Shown here: piece by piece, positions 22,211 to 37,400 of the stretch
Numbering within the stretch: the stretch's first letter is position 1
How the letters are laid out: every line of letters starts with the position of its first letter
Source: Nymphaea colorata
Taxonomy: Eukaryota; Streptophyta; Magnoliopsida; Nymphaeales; Nymphaeaceae
NCBI RefSeq assembly: GCF_008831285.2
Contig: NC_045144.1
Span: 1,302,001-1,366,000, forward strand
Length of the DNA stretch: 64,000 nt
Direction: 5' to 3'
Position numbers and translations under genes: made by a program
Notes under the pieces: generated by a model
The model's database searches: none
What the model was told of the DNA's origin: nothing
The model's input: only the letters and a program-made list of their open reading frames with translations

Positions 22211-25200
22211 ACTAAAATCAGAAGTTTATATGGATATAAATGAGATATATACATTAGTTTATAGTTACATCTATAGTGAACGATCTAAGGGATTGAAATA
22301 ACAAGTTCGTAACAATACGAGTAGTATTTAAGTTATTCATTTGATTACGCACGCTTAATTGAATGTGCCTAACTTGTTGTTACATCCATATTGAATGAAT
22401 TAGTGTATTAAAATCACAATTTTATAAGAAAATGAATGAGATTCGAGTGATTCATCTTTTGCCCTGTAGTTAACCTAATGTGTTTTGCTTGTCATTACAT
22501 CTATAATGAAGGATTTCAATGATCGAAATCACAAGTTCGTATGGAGACAAATGCGAACAATGCATTACTTTTATCCCTTGTGGTCACTACAAGGAGTTGA
22601 ACTTGTCACATTTATAGTGAACGATTTAAATGATTGAAATCACAAGAACATGCATAATCAATTAAATTTGCTTAACTTGTTGTCACATTTATAGTGAACG
22701 ATTTAAAGGATTGATATCACAAGATCATGCATAATCAATTAAATTTGCTTAACTTGTTGTCATATTTATGTGAATGATTTAAAGGATTGAAATCACAAGA
22801 TCATGCATAATCAATTAAATTTGCTTAACTTGTTGTCACATACATATTGAATGATTTGGGAATTGAAATCACAAGTTCGTATGAAAATAAATGAGATTCA
22901 ATTTATTCATTTGATCTCTTATAGTTAATCTAATGCGTTTCATTTGCTATTATGTCTATAATGAATGATTTAAACGATTAAAATCACAAGTTTATATGGA
23001 TAAAAAGGGATCTATAAATTACTTTGATCCCTCGTAGTTTGTCTAATGAGTTGAGTTTGTTGTTACATTTAAAGTAAAGATCTAAACAATTGAATTCACA
23101 AGTTCGTAACAATGTTAATGATTTAAGAGATTCATTTGATGACGCATTTACAATTAAATGTGCCTACCTTTTTGTTACATCCATATTGAATGATTTAGTG
23201 GATGGAAATCATAAGCTTGTATGAAAATAAATTAGATTCAAGTAATTCATTTATTATGTTATAGTTTATATAATGTATTTCACTTGTCATTACTTTAATA
23301 ATGAATGATTTAAATGATTAAAATCAGAAGTTCATATATATATAAATGAGATTTATACATTACTTTATAGTTACATCTATATTGAACAATCTAAGGTATT
23401 GAAATAACAAGGTCGTAACAATACGAGTGGTATTTAAGTTATTCATTTGATTACGCATGATTAATTTAATGTGCCAAACTTGTTGTTACATCCATATTGA
23501 ATGAATTAGTGTATTGAAATCACAATTTTGTAAGAAAATGAATGAGATTTGAGTGATTCATCTTTTGCCCTGTAGTTAACCTAATGTGTTTTGCTTGTTA
23601 TTACATCTACAATAAAGGATTTCAATGATCGAAAGCACAAGTTCATATGGAGACAAATGGACAATGCATTACTTTTATCCCTTGTGGTCACTACAAGGAG
23701 TTGAACTTGTCACATTTATAGTGAACGATTTAAATGATTGAAATCACAAGTTCGTATCAATGCGAGCAAGATTTAAGTGATTCATTTGATAATGCATAAT
23801 CAATTAAACATGCTCAACTTGTTGCCACATCCATATTGAATGATTTGGAAATTGGAATCACAAGTTGAAAGTAAATGAGATTCAATTTATTGATTTGATC
23901 TCTTATAGTTAATCTAATGTGTTTCATTTGTTATTATGTTCATAATGAATGATTTAAACGTTTAAAATCACAAGTTTATATGGATAAAAATGGGATCTAT
24001 GTATTACTTTGATCCCCTGTAGTTTGTCTAGTGAGTTGAGTTTGTTGTTACATCTACAGTGACGATCTAATCAATTGAATTCACAAGTTCATAACAATGT
24101 TAATGATTTAAGAGATTCATTTGATGATGCATTTATAATTAAATGTGCCTAACTTGTTGTTACATCCATACTGAATGATTTAGTGGATGGAAATCATAAG
24201 CTTGTATGAAATAAATTAGATTAAAGTAATTCATTTATTATGTTATAGTTTATATAATGTATTTCACTTGTTATTACTTTTATAATGAATGATTTAAATG
24301 ATTAAAATCAGAAGTTTATATGGATATAAATGAGATTTATACATTACTTTATAGTTACATCTATATTGAACGATCTAAGGGATTGAAACAAGTTCGTAAC
24401 AATACGAGTGGTGTTTAAGTTATTCATTTGATTACGCATGCTTAATTTAATGTGCCTAGCTTGTTGTTACATTCATATTGAATGAATTAGTGTATTGAAA
24501 TCACAATTTTGTAAGAAAATGAATGAGATTCGAGTGATTCACCTTTTGCCCTGTAGTTAACCTAATGTGTTTTGTTAGTTATTACATCTACAATGACGGA
24601 TTTCAATGATCGAAATCACAAGTTCGTATGGAGACAAATGCGAACAATGCATTACTTTTATCCCTTGTGGTCAGTACAAGGAGTTGAACTTGTCACATTT
24701 ATAGTGAACGATTTAAATGATTGAAATCACAAGAACATGCATAATCAATTAAATTTGCTTAACTTGTTGTCACATTTATAGTGAACGATTTAAAGGATTG
24801 AAATCACAAGATCATGCATAATCAATTAAATTTGCTTAACTTGTTGTCACATTTATGTGAATGATTTAAAGGATTGAAATCACAAGATCATGCATAATCA
24901 ATTAAATTTGCTTAACTTGTTGTCACATACATATTGAATGATTTGGGAATTGAAATCACAAGTTCGTATGAAAATAAATGAGTTGACTTTGTTGTTACAT
25001 TTAAAGTAAAGATCTAAACAATTGAATTCACAAGTTCGTAACAATGTTAATGATTTAAGAGATTCATTTGATGACGCATTTACAATTAAATGTGCCTACC
25101 TTTTTGTTACATCCATATTGAATGATTTAGTGGATGGAAATCATAAGCTTGTATGAAAATAAATTAGATTCAAGTAATTCATTTATTATGTTATAGTTTA

Positions 25201-28200
25201 TATAATGTATTTCACTTGTCATTACTTTAATAATGAATGATTTAAATGATTAAAATCAGAAGTTCATATATATATAAATGAGATTTATACATTACTTTAT
25301 AGTTACATCTATATTGAACGATCTAAGGTATTGAAATAACAAGGTCGTAACAATATGAGTGGTATTTAAGTTATTCATTTGATTACGCATGATTAATTTA
25401 ATGTGCCTAACTTGTTGTTACATCCATATTGAATGAATTAGTGTATTGAAATCACAATTTTGTAAGAAAATGAATGAGATTTGAGTGATTCATCTTTTGC
25501 CCTGTAGTTAACCTAATGTGTTTTGCTTGTTATTACATCTACAATAAAGGATTTCAATGATCGAAAGCACAAGTTCATATGAAGACAAATGGACAATGCA
25601 TTACTTTTATCCCTTGTGTTCACTACAAGGAGTTGAACTTGTAACATTTATAGTGAACGATTTAAAGTATTGAAATCACAAGTTCGTATCAATGCGAGCA
25701 AGATTTAAGTGATTCATTTGATAATGCATAATCAATTAAACGTGCTCAACTTGTTGCCACATCCATATTGAATGATTTGGGAATTGGAATCACAAGTTGA
25801 AAGTAAATGAGATTCAATTTATTGATTTGATCTCTTATAGTTAATCTAATGTGTTTCATTTGTTATTACGTCCATAATGAATGATTTAAACGTTTAAAAT
25901 CACAAGTTTATATGGATAAAAATGGGATCTATGTATTACTTTGATCCCCTGTAGTTTGTCTAGTGAGTTGAGTTTGTTGTTACATCTACAGTGACGATCT
26001 AATCAATTGAATTCACAAGTTCATAACAATGTTAAGGATTTAAGAGATTCATTTGATGATGCATTTATAATTAAATGTGCCTAACTTGTTGTTACATTTA
26101 TACTGAATGATTTAGTGGATGGAAATCATAAGCTTGTATGAAAATAAATTGGATTCAAGTAATTCATTTATTATGTTATAGTTTATATAATGTATTTCAC
26201 TTATTATTACTTTAATAATGAATGATTTAAATGATTAAAATCAGAAATTTATATGGATATAAATGAGATTTATACATTACTTTATAGTTACATCTATATT
26301 GAACGATCTAAGGGATTGAAATAACAAGGTTGTAACAATACGAGTGGTATTTAAGTTATTCATTTGATTACGCATGCTTAATTTAATGTGCCTAACTTGT
26401 TGTTACATACATATTGAATGAATTAGTGTATTGAAATCACAATTTTGTAAGAAAATGATTGAGATTTGAGTGATTCATCTTTTGCTCTGTAGTTAACCTA
26501 ATGTGTTTTGCTTGTTGTTACATCTATAATGAAGGATTTCAATGATCGAAAGCACAAGTTCATATGGAAACAAATGGACAATGCATTACTTTTATCCCTT
26601 GTGTTCACTACAAGGAGTTGAACTTGTAGCATTTATAGTGAACGATTTAAATTATTGAAATCACAAGTTCGTATCAATGCGAGCAAGATTTAAGTGATTC
26701 ATTTGATAATGCATAATAAATTAAACGTGTTCAACTTGTTGCCACATCCATATTGAATGATTTGGGAATTGGAATCACAAGTTGAAAGTAAATGAGATTC
26801 AATTTATTGATTTGATCTCTTATAGTTAATCTAATGTGTTTCATTTGTTATTACGTCCATAATGAACGATTTAAACATTTAAAATCACATGTTTATATGG
26901 ATAAAAATGGGATCTATGTATTACTTTGATCACCTGTAGTTTGTCTAGTGAGTTGAGTTTGTTGTTACATCTATAGTAACGATCTAATCAATTGAATTCA
27001 CGAGTTCATAACAATGTTAATGATTTAAGAGATTCATTTGATGATGCATTTATAATTAAATGTGCCTAACTTGTTGTTACATTTATACTGAATGATTTAG
27101 TGGATGGAAATCATAAGCTTGTATGAAAATAAATTGGATTCAAGTAATTCATTTATTATGTTATAGTTTATATAATGTATTTCACTTGTTATTACTTTAA
27201 TAATGAATGATTTAAATGATTAAAATCAGAAATTTATATGGATATAAATGAGATTTATACATTACTTTATAGTTACATCTATATTGAACGATCTAAGGGA
27301 TTGAAATAACAAGGTTGTAACAATACGAGTGGTATTTAAGTTATTCATTTGATTACGCATGCTTAATTTAATGTGCCTAACTTGTTGTTACATACATATT
27401 GAATGAATTAGTGTATTGAAATCACAATTTTGTAAGAAAATGAATGAGATTTGAGTGATTCATCTTTTGCCTTGTAGTTAACCTAATGTGTTTGCTTGTT
27501 ATTACATCTACAATAAAGGATTTCAATGATCGAAAGCACAAGTTCATATGGAGACAAATGGACAATGCATTACTTTTATCCCTTGTGTTCACTACAAGGA
27601 GTTGAACTTGTAACATTTATAGTGAACGATTTAAAGTATTGAAATCACAAGTTCGTATCAATGCGAGCAAGATTTAAGTGATTCATTTGATCATGCATAA
27701 TCAATAAAACGTGCTCAACTTGTTGCCACATCCATATTGAATGATTTGGGAATTGGAATCACAAGTTGAAAGTAAATGAGATTCAGTTTATTCATTGTTC
27801 TCTTATAGTTAATCTAATGTGTTTCATTTGTTATTACGTCCATAATGAATGATTTAAACGTTTAAAATCACAAGTTTATATGGATAAAAATCGGATCTAT
27901 GTTTTACTTTGATCCCTTTAGTTTGTCTAGTGAGTTGAGTTTGTTGTCACATCTATAGTAACGATCTAATCAATTGAATTCACAAGTTCATAACAATGTT
28001 AATGATTTAAGAGATTCATTTGATGATGCATTTGTAATTAAATGTGCATAACTTGTTGTTACATGCATACTGAATGATTTAGTGGATGGAAATCATAAGC
28101 TTGTATCAAAATAAATTAGATTCAAGTAATTCATTTATTATGTTATAGTTTATATAATGTATTTCACTTGTTATTACTTTTATAATGAATGATTTAAATG

Positions 28201-29112
28201 ATTAAATCAGAAGTTTATATGGATATAAATGAGATTTATACATTACTTTATAGTTACATCTATATTGAACAATCTAAGGGATTAAAATAACAAGTTCGTA
28301 ACAATACGAGTGGTATTTAAGTTATTCATTTGATTACGCATTTGTAAATTTAATGTGCCTAACTTGTTGTTACATCCATATTGAATGAATTAGTGTATTG
28401 AAATCACAATTTTGTAAGAAAAATGAATGAGGTTCGAGCGATTCACCTTTTGCCCTGTAGTTAACCTAATGTGTTTTGTTAGTTATTACATGTATAATGA
28501 CGGATTTCAATGATCGAAATCACAAGTTCGTATGGAGACAAATGGAACAATGCATTACTTTTATCCCTTGTGTTCACTAGAAGGAGTTGAACTTGTAACA
28601 TTTATAGTGAACGATTTAAAGTATTGAAATCACAAGTTCGTATCATTGCGATCAAGATTTAAGTGATTCATTTGATCATGCATAATCAATTAAACGTGCT
28701 CAACTTGTTGCCACATCCATATATTAATGATTTGTGAATTGGAATCACAAGTTGAAAGTAAATGAGATTCAATTTATTCATTTGATCTGTTATAGTTAAT
28801 CTAATGTGTTTCATTTGTTATTACGTCCATAATGAAAGATTTAAGCGTTTAAGTCACAAGTTTATATGGATAAAAATGGGATCTATGTATTACTTTGATC
28901 CCGGTAGTTTGTCTAGTAAGTTGAGTTTGTTGTTACATCTATAGTAACGATCTAATCAATTGAATTCACAAGTTCATAACAATGATAATGATTTAAGAGA
29001 TTCATTTGATGATGCAGTTATAATTAAATTTGCCTAACTTGTTGTTACATCCATACTGAATGATTTAGTGGTGGAAATCATAAGCTTGTATGAAAATAAA
29101 TTAGATTCAAGT
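22211..29112 (-). repeat. Satellite array block with higher-order repeats, reverse orientation (left 4)
   Basis: From 22211 the monomers run in reverse orientation and are organised in a higher-order repeat. The marker CAATTGAATTCACAAGTTC or its variants recurs near 23085, 24070, 25018, 26003, 26987, 27970 and 28955, about 960-990 bp apart. The block stops at the N gap. Triplets of shortened monomers (about 76 bp) occur near 22640-22850 and 24730-24940. Confidence 0.9.
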
Positions 29113-29212
29113 NNNNNNNNNNNNNNNNNNNNNNNNNNNNNNNNNNNNNNNNNNNNNNNNNNNNNNNNNNNNNNNNNNNNNNNNNNNNNNNNNNNNNNNN
29201 NNNNNNNNNNNN
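29113..29212. other. Assembly gap of 100 N
   Basis: Exactly 100 N, the conventional size for a scaffolding gap of unknown length. The satellite orientation is reverse before and forward after the gap. Confidence 0.99.
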
Positions 29213-30465
29213 TTTATTTTGATACAAGCTTGATTTCCATCCACTAAATCATTCAGTATGGATGTAACAACAAGTTAGCACATTTAATTATAACTGCATC
29301 ATCAAATGAATCTCTTAAATCATTAACATTGTTATGAACTTGTGAATTCAATTGATTAGATCGTTACTATAGATGTAACAACAAACTCAACTCACTAGAC
29401 AAACTAAGGGGATCAAAGTAATACGTAGATCCCATTTTATCCATATAAACTTGTGATTTTAAACGTTTAAATCGTTCATTTGGACGTAATAAAAATGAAA
29501 CACATTAGATAACTATAAGAGATCAAATGAATAAATTGAATCTCATTTACTTGATACAAGCTTGTGATTTCCATTCCCAAATCATTAATATGGATGTGGC
29601 AACAAGTTAGCCTGTTTAATTGATTATGCATGATCAAATGAATCACTAAATCTTGCTTGCATTGATACGAACTGTGATTTCAATACTTTAATCGTTTACT
29701 ATAAATGTTACAAGTTTAACTCCTTGTATTGAACACAAGGGATAAAAGTAATGCATTGTCATTTGTCTCCCATATACGAACTTGTGCTATCTGATCATTA
29801 ATCTTGCTCGCATTGATACGAACTTGTGATTTCAATACTTTAAATCGTTCACTATAAATGTTACAAGTTCAACTCCTTGTATTGAACACAAGGGATAAAA
29901 GTAATGCATTGTCCATTTGTCTCCATACGAACTTGTGCCTTCGATCATTGAAATCCTTCATTATAGATGTAATAACAAGCAAAACACATTAGATTAACTA
30001 CAGGGCAAAAGATGAATCACTCAAATCTCATTCATTTTCTTATAAAATTGTGATTTCAATACACTAATTCATTCAATATGGATGTAACAACAAGTTAGGC
30101 ACATTAAATTAAGCATGCGTAATCAAATAATAACTTAAATACAACTCGTATTGTTATGACCTTGTTATTTCAATCCCTTAGATCGTTCAATATGGATGTA
30201 ATTATAAAGTAATGTATAAATCTCAATTATATCCATATAAACTTCTGATTTTAATCATTTAAATCATTCATTATAAAAGTAATAACAAGTGAAATACATT
30301 ATATAAACTATAACATAATAAATGAATTACTTGAATCTAATTTATTTTGATACAAGCTTATGATTTCCATCCACTAAATCATTCAGTAGGATGTAACAAC
30401 AAGTTATGCACATTTAATTACAAATGCATCATCAAATGAATCTCTTAAATCATTAACATTGTTAT

Positions 30466-31446
30466 GAACTTGTGAATTCAATTGATTAGATCGTTACTAT
30501 AGATGTGACAACAAACTCAACTCACTAGACAAACTAAAGGGATCAAAGTAATACATAGATCCAATTTTATCCATATAAACTTGTGATTTTAAACGTTTAA
30601 ATCATTCATTATGGACGTAATAACAAATGAAACACATTAGATTAACTATAAGAGAACAAATGAATAAACTGAATCTCATTTACTTTCAACTTGTGATTCC
30701 AATTCCCAAATCATCAATATGGATGTGGCAACAAGTTGAGCACGTTTAATTGATTATGCATGATCAAATGAATCACTTAAATCTTGCTCGCATTGATACG
30801 AACTTGTGATTTCAATACTTTAAATCGTTCACTATAAATGTTACAAGTTCAACTCCTTGTAGTGAACACAAGGGATAAAAGTAATGCATTGTCCATTTGT
30901 CTCCATACGAACTTGTGCTTTCGATCATTGAAATCCTTCATTATAATGTAATAACAAGCAAAACACATTAGGTTAACTACAGGGCAAAAGATGAATCACT
31001 CAAATCTCATTCATTTTCTTACAAAATTGTGATTTCAATACACTAATTCATTCAATATGGATGTAACAACAAGTTAGGCACATTAAATTAAGCATGCGTA
31101 ATCAAATGAATAACTTAAATACCACTCGTATTGTTACGAACTTGTTATTTCAATCCCTTAGATCGTTCAATATAGATGTAACTATAAAGTAATGTATAAA
31201 TCTCAATTATATCCATATAAACTTCTGATTTTAATCATTTAAATCATTCATTATAAAAGTAATAACAAGTGAAATACATTATATAAACTATAACATAATA
31301 AATGAATTACTTGAATCTAATTTATTTTCATACAAGCTTATGATTTCCATCCACTAAATCATTCAGTATGGATGTAACAACAAGTTAGGCACATTTAATT
31401 ATAACAGCATCATCAAATGAATCTCTTAAATCATTAACATTGTTAT
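30466..31446 (+). repeat. Representative higher-order repeat unit of 981 bp (nine monomers)
   Basis: The nine monomer starts lie near 30466, 30580, 30690, 30800, 30908, 31023, 31138, 31220 and 31334, and the next unit starts at 31447. Eight intervals are 108-115 bp; the seventh monomer is only about 82 bp. Each monomer differs clearly from the others, whereas the same monomer in successive units is nearly identical, which defines a higher-order repeat. Confidence 0.85.
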
Positions 31447-34400
31447 GAACTTGTGAATTCAATTGATTAGATCGTTACTATAGATGTAACAACAAACTCA
31501 ACTCACTAGACAAACTACAAGGGGATCAAAGTAATACATAGATCCCATTTTTATCCATATAAACTTGTGATTTTAAACGTTTAAATCATTCATTATGGAC
31601 GTAATAACAAATGAAACACATTAGATTAACTATAAGAGAACAAATGAATAAACTGAATCTCATTTACTTTCAACTTGTGATTCCAATTCCCAAATCATTC
31701 AATATGGATGTGGCAACAAGTTGAGCACGTTTAATTGATTATGCATGATCAAATGAATCACTTAAATCTTGCCGCATTGATACGAACTTGTGATTTCAAT
31801 ACTTTAAATCGTTCACTATAAATGTTACAAGTTCAACTCCTTGTATGAACACAAGGGATAAAAGTAATGCATTGTCCATTTGTCTCCATACGAACTTGTG
31901 CTTCGATCATTGAAATCCTTCATTATAGATGTAATAACAAGCAAAACACATTAGATTAACTACAGGGCAAAAGATGAATCACTCAAATCTCATTCATTTT
32001 CTTACAAAATTGTGATTTCAATACACTAATTCATTCAATATGGATGTAACAACAAGTTAGGCACATTAAATTAAGCATGCGTAATCAAATGAATAACTTA
32101 AATACACTCGTATTGTTACGACTTGTTATTTCAATCCCTTAGATCGTTCAATATGGATGTAACTATAAAGTAATGTATAAATCTCAATTATATCCATATA
32201 AACTTCTGATTTTAATCATTTAAATCATTCATTATAAAAGTAATAACAAGTGAAATACATTATATAACTATAACATAATAAATGAATTACTTGAATCTAA
32301 TTTATTTTGATACAAGCTTATGATTTCCATCCACTAAATCATTCAGTATGGATGTAACAACAAGTTATGCACATTTAATTACAAATGCATCATCAAATGA
32401 ATCTCTTAAATCATTAACATTGTTATGAACTTGTGAATTCAATTGATTAGATCGTTACTATAGATGTGACAACAAACTCAACTCACTAGACAAACTAAAG
32501 GGGATCAAAGTAATACATAGATCCCATTTTTATCCATATAAACTTGTGATTTTAAACGTTTAAATCATTCATTATGGACGTAATAACAAATGAAACACAT
32601 TAGATTAACTATAAGAGAACAAATGAATAAACTGAATCTCATTTACTTTCAACTTGTGATTCCAATTCCCAAATCATTCAATATGGATGTGGCAACAAGT
32701 TGAGCACGTTTAATTGATTATGCATGATCAAATGAATCACTTAAATCTTGCTCGCATTGATACGAACTTGTGATTTCAATACTTTAAATCGTTCACTATA
32801 AATGTTACAAGTTCAACTCCTTGTAGTGAACACAAGGGATAAAAGTAATGCATTGTCCATTTGTCTCCATACGAACTTGTGCTTTCGATCATTGAAATCC
32901 TTCATTATAGATGTAATAACAAGCAAAACACATTAGGTTAACTACAGGGCAAAAGATGAATCACTCAAATCTCATTCATTTTCTTACAAAATTGTGATTT
33001 CAATACACTAATTCATTCAATATGGATGTAACAACAAGTTAGGCACATTAAATTAAGCATGCGTAATCAAATGAATAACTTAAATACCACTCGTATTGTT
33101 ACGAACTTGTTATTTCAATCCCTTAGATCGTTCAATATAGATGTAACTATAAAGTAATGTATAAATCTCATTATATCCATATAAACTTCTGATTTTAATC
33201 ATTTAAATCATTCATTATAAAAGTAATAACAAGTGAAATACATTATATAAACTATAACATAATAAATGAATTACTTGAATCTAATTTATTTTCATACAAG
33301 CTTATGATTTCCATCCACTAAATCATTCAGTATGGATGTAACAACAAGTTAGGCACATTTAATTATAATGCATCATCAAATGAATCTCTTAAATCATTAA
33401 CATTGTTATGAACTTGTGAATTCAATTGATTAGATCGTTACTATAGATGTAACAACAAACTCAACTCACTAGACAAACTAAAGGGATCAAAGTAATACAT
33501 AGATCCCATTTTTATCCATATAAACTTGTGATTTTAAACGTTTAAATCATTCATTATGGACGTAATAACAAATGAAACACATTAGATTAACTATAAGAGA
33601 ACAAATGAATAAACTGAATCTCATTTACTTTCAACTTGTGATTCCAATTCCCAAATCATTCAATATGGATGTGGCAACAAGTTGAGCACGTTTAATTGAT
33701 TATGCATGATCAAATGAATCACTTAAATCTTGCTCGCATTGATACGAACTTGTGATTTCAATACTTTAAATCGTTCACTATAAATGTTACAAGTTCAACT
33801 CCTTGTATTGAACACAAGGGATAAAAGTAATGCATTGTCCATTTGTCTCCATACGAACTTGTGCTTTCGATCATTGAAATCCTTCATTATAGATGTAATA
33901 ACAAGCAAAACACATTAGATTAACTACAGGGCAAAAGATGAATCACTCAAATCTCATTCATTTTCTTATAAAATTGTGATTTCAATACACTAATTCATTC
34001 AATATGGATGTAACAACAAGTTAGGCACATTAAATTAAGCATGCGTAATCAAATGAATAACTTAAATACAACTCGTATTGTTATGACTTGTTATTTCAAT
34101 CCCTTAGATCGTTCAATATGATGTAACTATAAAGTAATGTATAAATCTCAATTATATCCATATAAACTTCTGATTTTAATCATTTAAATCATTATTATAA
34201 AAGTAATAACAAGTGAAATACATTATATAAACTATAACATAATAAATGAATTACTTGAATCTAATTTATTTTGATACAAGCTTATGATTTCCATCCACTA
34301 AATCATTCAGTATGGATGTAACAACAAGTTATGCACATTTAATTACAAATGCATCATCAAATGAATCTCTTAAATCATTAACATTGTTATGAACTTGTGA

Positions 34401-37400
34401 ATTCAATTGATTAGATCGTTACTATAGATGTGACAACAAACTCAACTCACTAGACAAACTAAAGGGGATCAAAGTAATACATAGATCCCATTTTTATCCA
34501 TATAAACTTGTGATTTTAAACGTTTAAATCATTCATTATGGACGTAATAACAAATGAAACACATTAGATTAACTATAAGAGAACAAATGAATAAACTGAA
34601 TCTCATTTACTTTCAACTTGTGATTCCAATTCCCAAATCATTCAATATGGATGTGGCAACAAGTTGAGCACGTTTAATTGATTATGCATGATCAAATGAA
34701 TCACTTAAATCTTGCTCGCATTGATACGAACTTGTGATTTCAATACTTTAAATCGTTCACTATAAATGTTACAAGTTCAACTCCTTGTAGTGAACACAAG
34801 GGATAAAAGTAATGCATTGTCCATTTGTCTCCATACGAACTTGTGTTTCGATCATTGAAATCCTTCATTATAGATGTAATAACAAGCAAAACACATTAGG
34901 TTAACTACAGGGCAAAAGATGAATCACTCAAATCTCATTCATTTTCTTAAAAATTGTGATTTCAATACACTAATTCATTCAATATGGATGTAACAACAAG
35001 TTAGGCACATTAAATTTAGCATGCGTAATCAAATGAATAACTTAAATACAACTCGTATTGTTACGACTTGTTATTTCAATCCCTTAGATCGTTCAATATG
35101 ATGTAACTATAAAGTAATGTATAAATCTCAATTATATCCATATAAACTTCTGATTTTAATCATTTAAATCATTATTATAAAAGTAATAACAAGTGAAATA
35201 CATTATATAAACTATAACATAATAAATGAATTACTTGAATCTAATTTATTTTGATACAAGCTTATGATTTCCATCCACTAAATCATTCAGTATGGATGTA
35301 ACAACAAGTTATGCACATTTAATTACAAATGCATCATCAAATGAATCTCTTAAATCATTAACATTGTTATGAACTTGTGAATTCAATTGATTAGATCGTT
35401 ACTATAGATGTACAACAAACTCAACTCACTAGACAAACTAAAGGGGATCAAAGTAATACATAGATCCCATTTTTATCCATATAAACTTGTGATTTTAAAC
35501 GTTTAAATCATTCATTATGGACGTAATAACAAATGAAACACATTAGATTAACTATAAGAGAACAAATGAATAAACTGAATCTCATTTACTTTCAACTTGT
35601 GATTCCAATTCCCAAATCATTCAATATGGATGTGGCAACAAGTTGAGCACGTTTAATTGATTATGCATGATCAAATGAATCACTTAAATCTTGCTCGCAT
35701 TGATACGAACTTGTGATTTCAATACTTTAAATCGTTCACTATAAATGTTACAAGTTCAACTCCTTGTAGTGAACACAAGGGATAAAAGTAATGCATTGTC
35801 CATTTGTCTCCATACGAACTTGTGCTTTCGATCATTGAAATCCTTTATTATAGATGTAATAACAAGCAAAACACATTAGGTTAACTACAGGGCAAAAGAT
35901 GAATCACTCAAATCTCATTCATTTTCTTACAAAATTGTGATTTCAATACACTAATTCATTCAATATGGATGTAACAACAAGTTAGGCACATTAAATTAAG
36001 CATGCGTAATCAAATGAATAACTTAAATACCACTCGTATTGTTACAACTTGTTATTTCAATCCCTTAGATCGTTCAATATAGATGTAACTATAAAGTAAT
36101 GTATAAATCTCATTATATCCATATAAATTCTGATTTTAATCATTTAAATCATTCATTATAAAGTAATAACAAGTGAAATACATTATATAAACTATAACAT
36201 AATAAATGAATTACTTGAATCTAATTTATTTTGATACAAGCTTATGATTTCCATCCACTAAATCATTCAGTATGATGTAACAACAAGTTAGGCACATTTA
36301 ATTACAAATGCATCATCAAATGAATCTCTTAAATCATTAACATTGTTATGAACTTGTGAATTCAATTGATTAGATCGTTACTATAGATGTACAACAAACT
36401 CAACTCACTAGACAAACTAAAGGTGATCAAAGTAATACATAGATCCATTTTTATCCATATAAACATGTGATTTTAAATGTTTAAATCGTTCATTATGGAC
36501 GTAATAACAAATGAAACACATTAGATTAACTATAAGAGATCAAATCAATAAACTGAATCTCATTTACTTTCAACTTGTGATTCCAATTCCCAAATCATTC
36601 AATATGGATGTGGCAACAAGTTGAGCACGTTTAATTGATTATGCATATCAAATGAATCACTTAAATCTTGCTCGCATGATACGAACTTGTGATTTCAATA
36701 CTTTAAATCGTTCACTATAAATGTGACAAGTTCAACTCCTTGTAGTGAACACAAGGGATAAAAGTAATGATTGTCCATTTGTCTCCATACGAACTTGTGC
36801 TTTCGATCATTGAAATCCTTCATTATAGATGTAATAACAAGCAAAACACATTAGGTTAACTACAGGGCAAAAGATGAATCACTCAAATCTCATTCATTTT
36901 CTTACAAAATTGTGATTTCAATACACTAATTTATTCAATATGGATGTAACAACAAGTTAGGCACATTAAATTAAGCGTGCGTAATCAAATGAATAACTTA
37001 AATACCACTCGTATTGTTACGAACTTGTTATTTCAATCCCTTAGATCGTTCAATATAGATGTAACTATAAAGTAATGTATAAATCTCAATTATATCCATA
37101 TAAACTTCTGATTTTAATCATTTAAATCATTCATTATAAAAGTAATAACAAGTGAAATACATTATATAAACTATAACATAATAAATGAATTACTTGAATC
37201 TAATTTATTTTCATACAAGCTTATGATTTCCATCCACTAAATCATTCAGTATGGATGTAACAACAAGTTAGGCAATTTAATTATAACTGCATCATCAAAT
37301 GAATCTCTTAAATCATTATCATTGTTATGAACTTGTGAATTCAATTGATTAGATCGTTACTATAGATGTAACAACAAACTCAACTTACTAGACAAACTAC

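Larger units (their letters stand above)
4840..29112 (+). repeat. Left copy of the large inverted repeat
   Basis: Everything from 4840 to 29112 is matched in reverse complement by 37173-61411. Paired landmarks sum to an almost constant value (66251 at RadA, 66253-66254 at phosphofructokinase, 66279 at patatin, 66286 at the poly-C tract), which shows collinearity with only small indels. The left copy ends at the N gap inside the satellite. Whether this is a genomic inverted duplication or a misplaced haplotype contig cannot be settled from sequence alone; the second is more likely. Confidence 0.9.

Noticed and set aside
27422-27616. Open frames inside the satellite (also 37360-37575 and 39536-39787)
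   Set aside because: Chance frames in satellite monomers; adjacent repeat units do not keep them open.
15556-29112. A CRISPR-like array
   Set aside because: Repeats are about 110 bp, diverged, with similar spacers and orientation switches; this is eukaryotic satellite DNA.
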